Assembly (NCBI RefSeq): GCF_949628265.1
Contig: NC_088787.1
Coordinates: 26,712,501 to 26,776,500, forward strand
DNA from: Cloeon dipterum
Lineage: Eukaryota > Arthropoda > Insecta > Ephemeroptera > Baetidae
Direction of reading: 5' to 3'
DNA: 64,000 nucleotides
The position numbers and the translations under genes are program-made. The notes under the pieces are model-generated. The model was not told where the DNA came from. It saw nothing but the letters and a program-made list of their open reading frames with translations, and did not search any database. Shown here piece after piece: positions 62,851 to 64,000 of this stretch (positions are counted from its first letter, which is position 1; every line of letters starts with the position of its first letter).

Positions 62851-64000
62851 TAAAAAGCGGCGCTTTATTGATTATTCCAGCGGAGTAAAAGTGAGGTGGC
62901 TTGCGGAAAGCATACTTGTCGCATTATAAAAAGTGGCAAGGATCGTTAACCTACCAGCAAGGGGTTGTCTACTCGAAATTAAATTCAAAATTTCAGATGC
63001 AGCGTGGATACACTTTCGGCAGTAAAAGTAAATTTAAAGTGTGGCGTGATGAAATAAAAAGTACTCCGTTGTCCTTTAAATTTCCAGCAGCTGTCAAGGT
63101 GCTTTTATTTCAGCTAATAAATTGGAGTATTTGTAAAGATTTACATTGCACGAAATAATAATTATAACGATCTCAACCATTTCAGTGGGTAAGAAGGATC
63201 TAGAGTAATTGCTCATTTCTCCACAGCGATAAGAGCTGTGATTTAAATTGCATGTCGAACCGGTGGGTGAGCTCAGCGCCTAGAAAGTAAATTTCGCATC
63301 TGATGACGTGAATAACGTCAAGGGAGAAATGTTTTTATGCATCTATATTCAGATACAATAAGTCTAATTAAAAGGGTATCATGTCAACCAGACATAAATT
63401 CGTCGCTAATGAAAGAAAAAAAGGAGAGCAGAGCGGAGGAAGGAAAGCTGCTTCTCCACTTTGGACGTCGACGTAATCAAATTTAATCTTTGGAAGTACT
63501 TTACTGGTCGCTGCCACCGTATACATACTCGACCGGCTAATATAAATAATGAGAGTGCAATGCAGCATTGCGTGATGATTTTTCCGTAAAGGATATTATA
63601 AAATAAGTTTTATGCAAAAGCCAATATGGCGGCCGCCGCATTTAATACTCAGCTGCTTAACGTCCACACCGAGAGAGAGAGCATGTTCGAGTTTATGCTG
63701 CATGTGGAAGTCACTCGAAAATAGAATATCAAGAATTAATGAGCATAAAAGTACAGTATGACGTTGCCGAAATTTATTGCGCCACACATGATACCAGCAG
63801 CTAGCAGACGAGTGAGCTCAGAGCGTAAAATTTATACATACACACTCGCGTTTAAGTAGCAAGTATAGCCAAACGGTTAGTACTAGGGTTGTGAAAGACG
63901 GTCCTTTCAAAGTAGAAAAATGTCAACTGTGATACAAATCTTTTAGATATTGTTATATACCATTTCAATTTGAGACCCAATATCAATGCCATTAATTTCA

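Larger units (their letters stand above)
53533..64000. other. Gene-free stretch to the right edge
   Basis: About 10.5 kb of alternating AT-rich and CpG-rich DNA, with simple repeats and one 9-bp hairpin (62828-62850). Long frames at 60235-60576 (plus) and 62398-62793 (minus) show no recognisable domain. No gene is supported. Confidence 0.45.

Noticed and set aside
63866..63876. tRNA A-box-like motif
   Set aside because: No B box (GGTTCGA) at the right spacing and no cloverleaf could be drawn.
1..64000. CRISPR arrays, bacterial operons, transposase or reverse-transcriptase genes
   Set aside because: No regularly spaced repeats and no such coding motifs were seen. The spliced genes show that this is animal nuclear DNA.

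Overview
The window looks like nuclear DNA of an arthropod, most likely an insect. Three multi-exon genes of animal type can be rebuilt from the sequence, all on the minus strand. They have consistent splice phases, very short introns (mostly 49-77 bp) and AATAAA poly(A) signals. CpG dinucleotides are abundant, as in insects with little DNA methylation. The species cannot be named from sequence alone.

Layout, left to right. 1-2.2 kb: no gene seen. 2.2-4.2 kb: a three-exon tubulin polyglutamylase of the TTLL6/TTLL13 type, about 590 residues. 4.2-11.8 kb: intergenic DNA with microsatellites. 11.8-12.5 kb: a two-exon ribosomal stalk protein P2 with a normal N-terminal half and a strongly altered C-terminal tail. 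12.5-20.6 kb: intergenic. 20.6-23.5 kb: an eleven-exon single-pass receptor with Ig-like repeats and one cytoplasmic tyrosine-phosphatase domain. It keeps the HC(X5)R signature but lacks the WPD acid and the pTyr-loop tyrosine.

23.5-64 kb is about 40 kb with no gene I can firmly support. It alternates AT-rich stretches with CpG-rich blocks that carry GA, CA, CCG and GAAA microsatellites. Within it are four weak coding or pseudogene candidates (30.2-30.5, 46.5-46.7, 49.35-49.56 and 53.3-53.5 kb) and several perfect hairpins. The desert could be regulatory DNA or giant introns of genes outside the window, but this cannot be decided here.

The three genes do not form an obvious functional unit: one modifies microtubules, one belongs to the ribosome, and one is a cell-surface receptor. 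The most unusual items are the predicted receptor pseudophosphatase and the P2 paralogue with a non-canonical tail.
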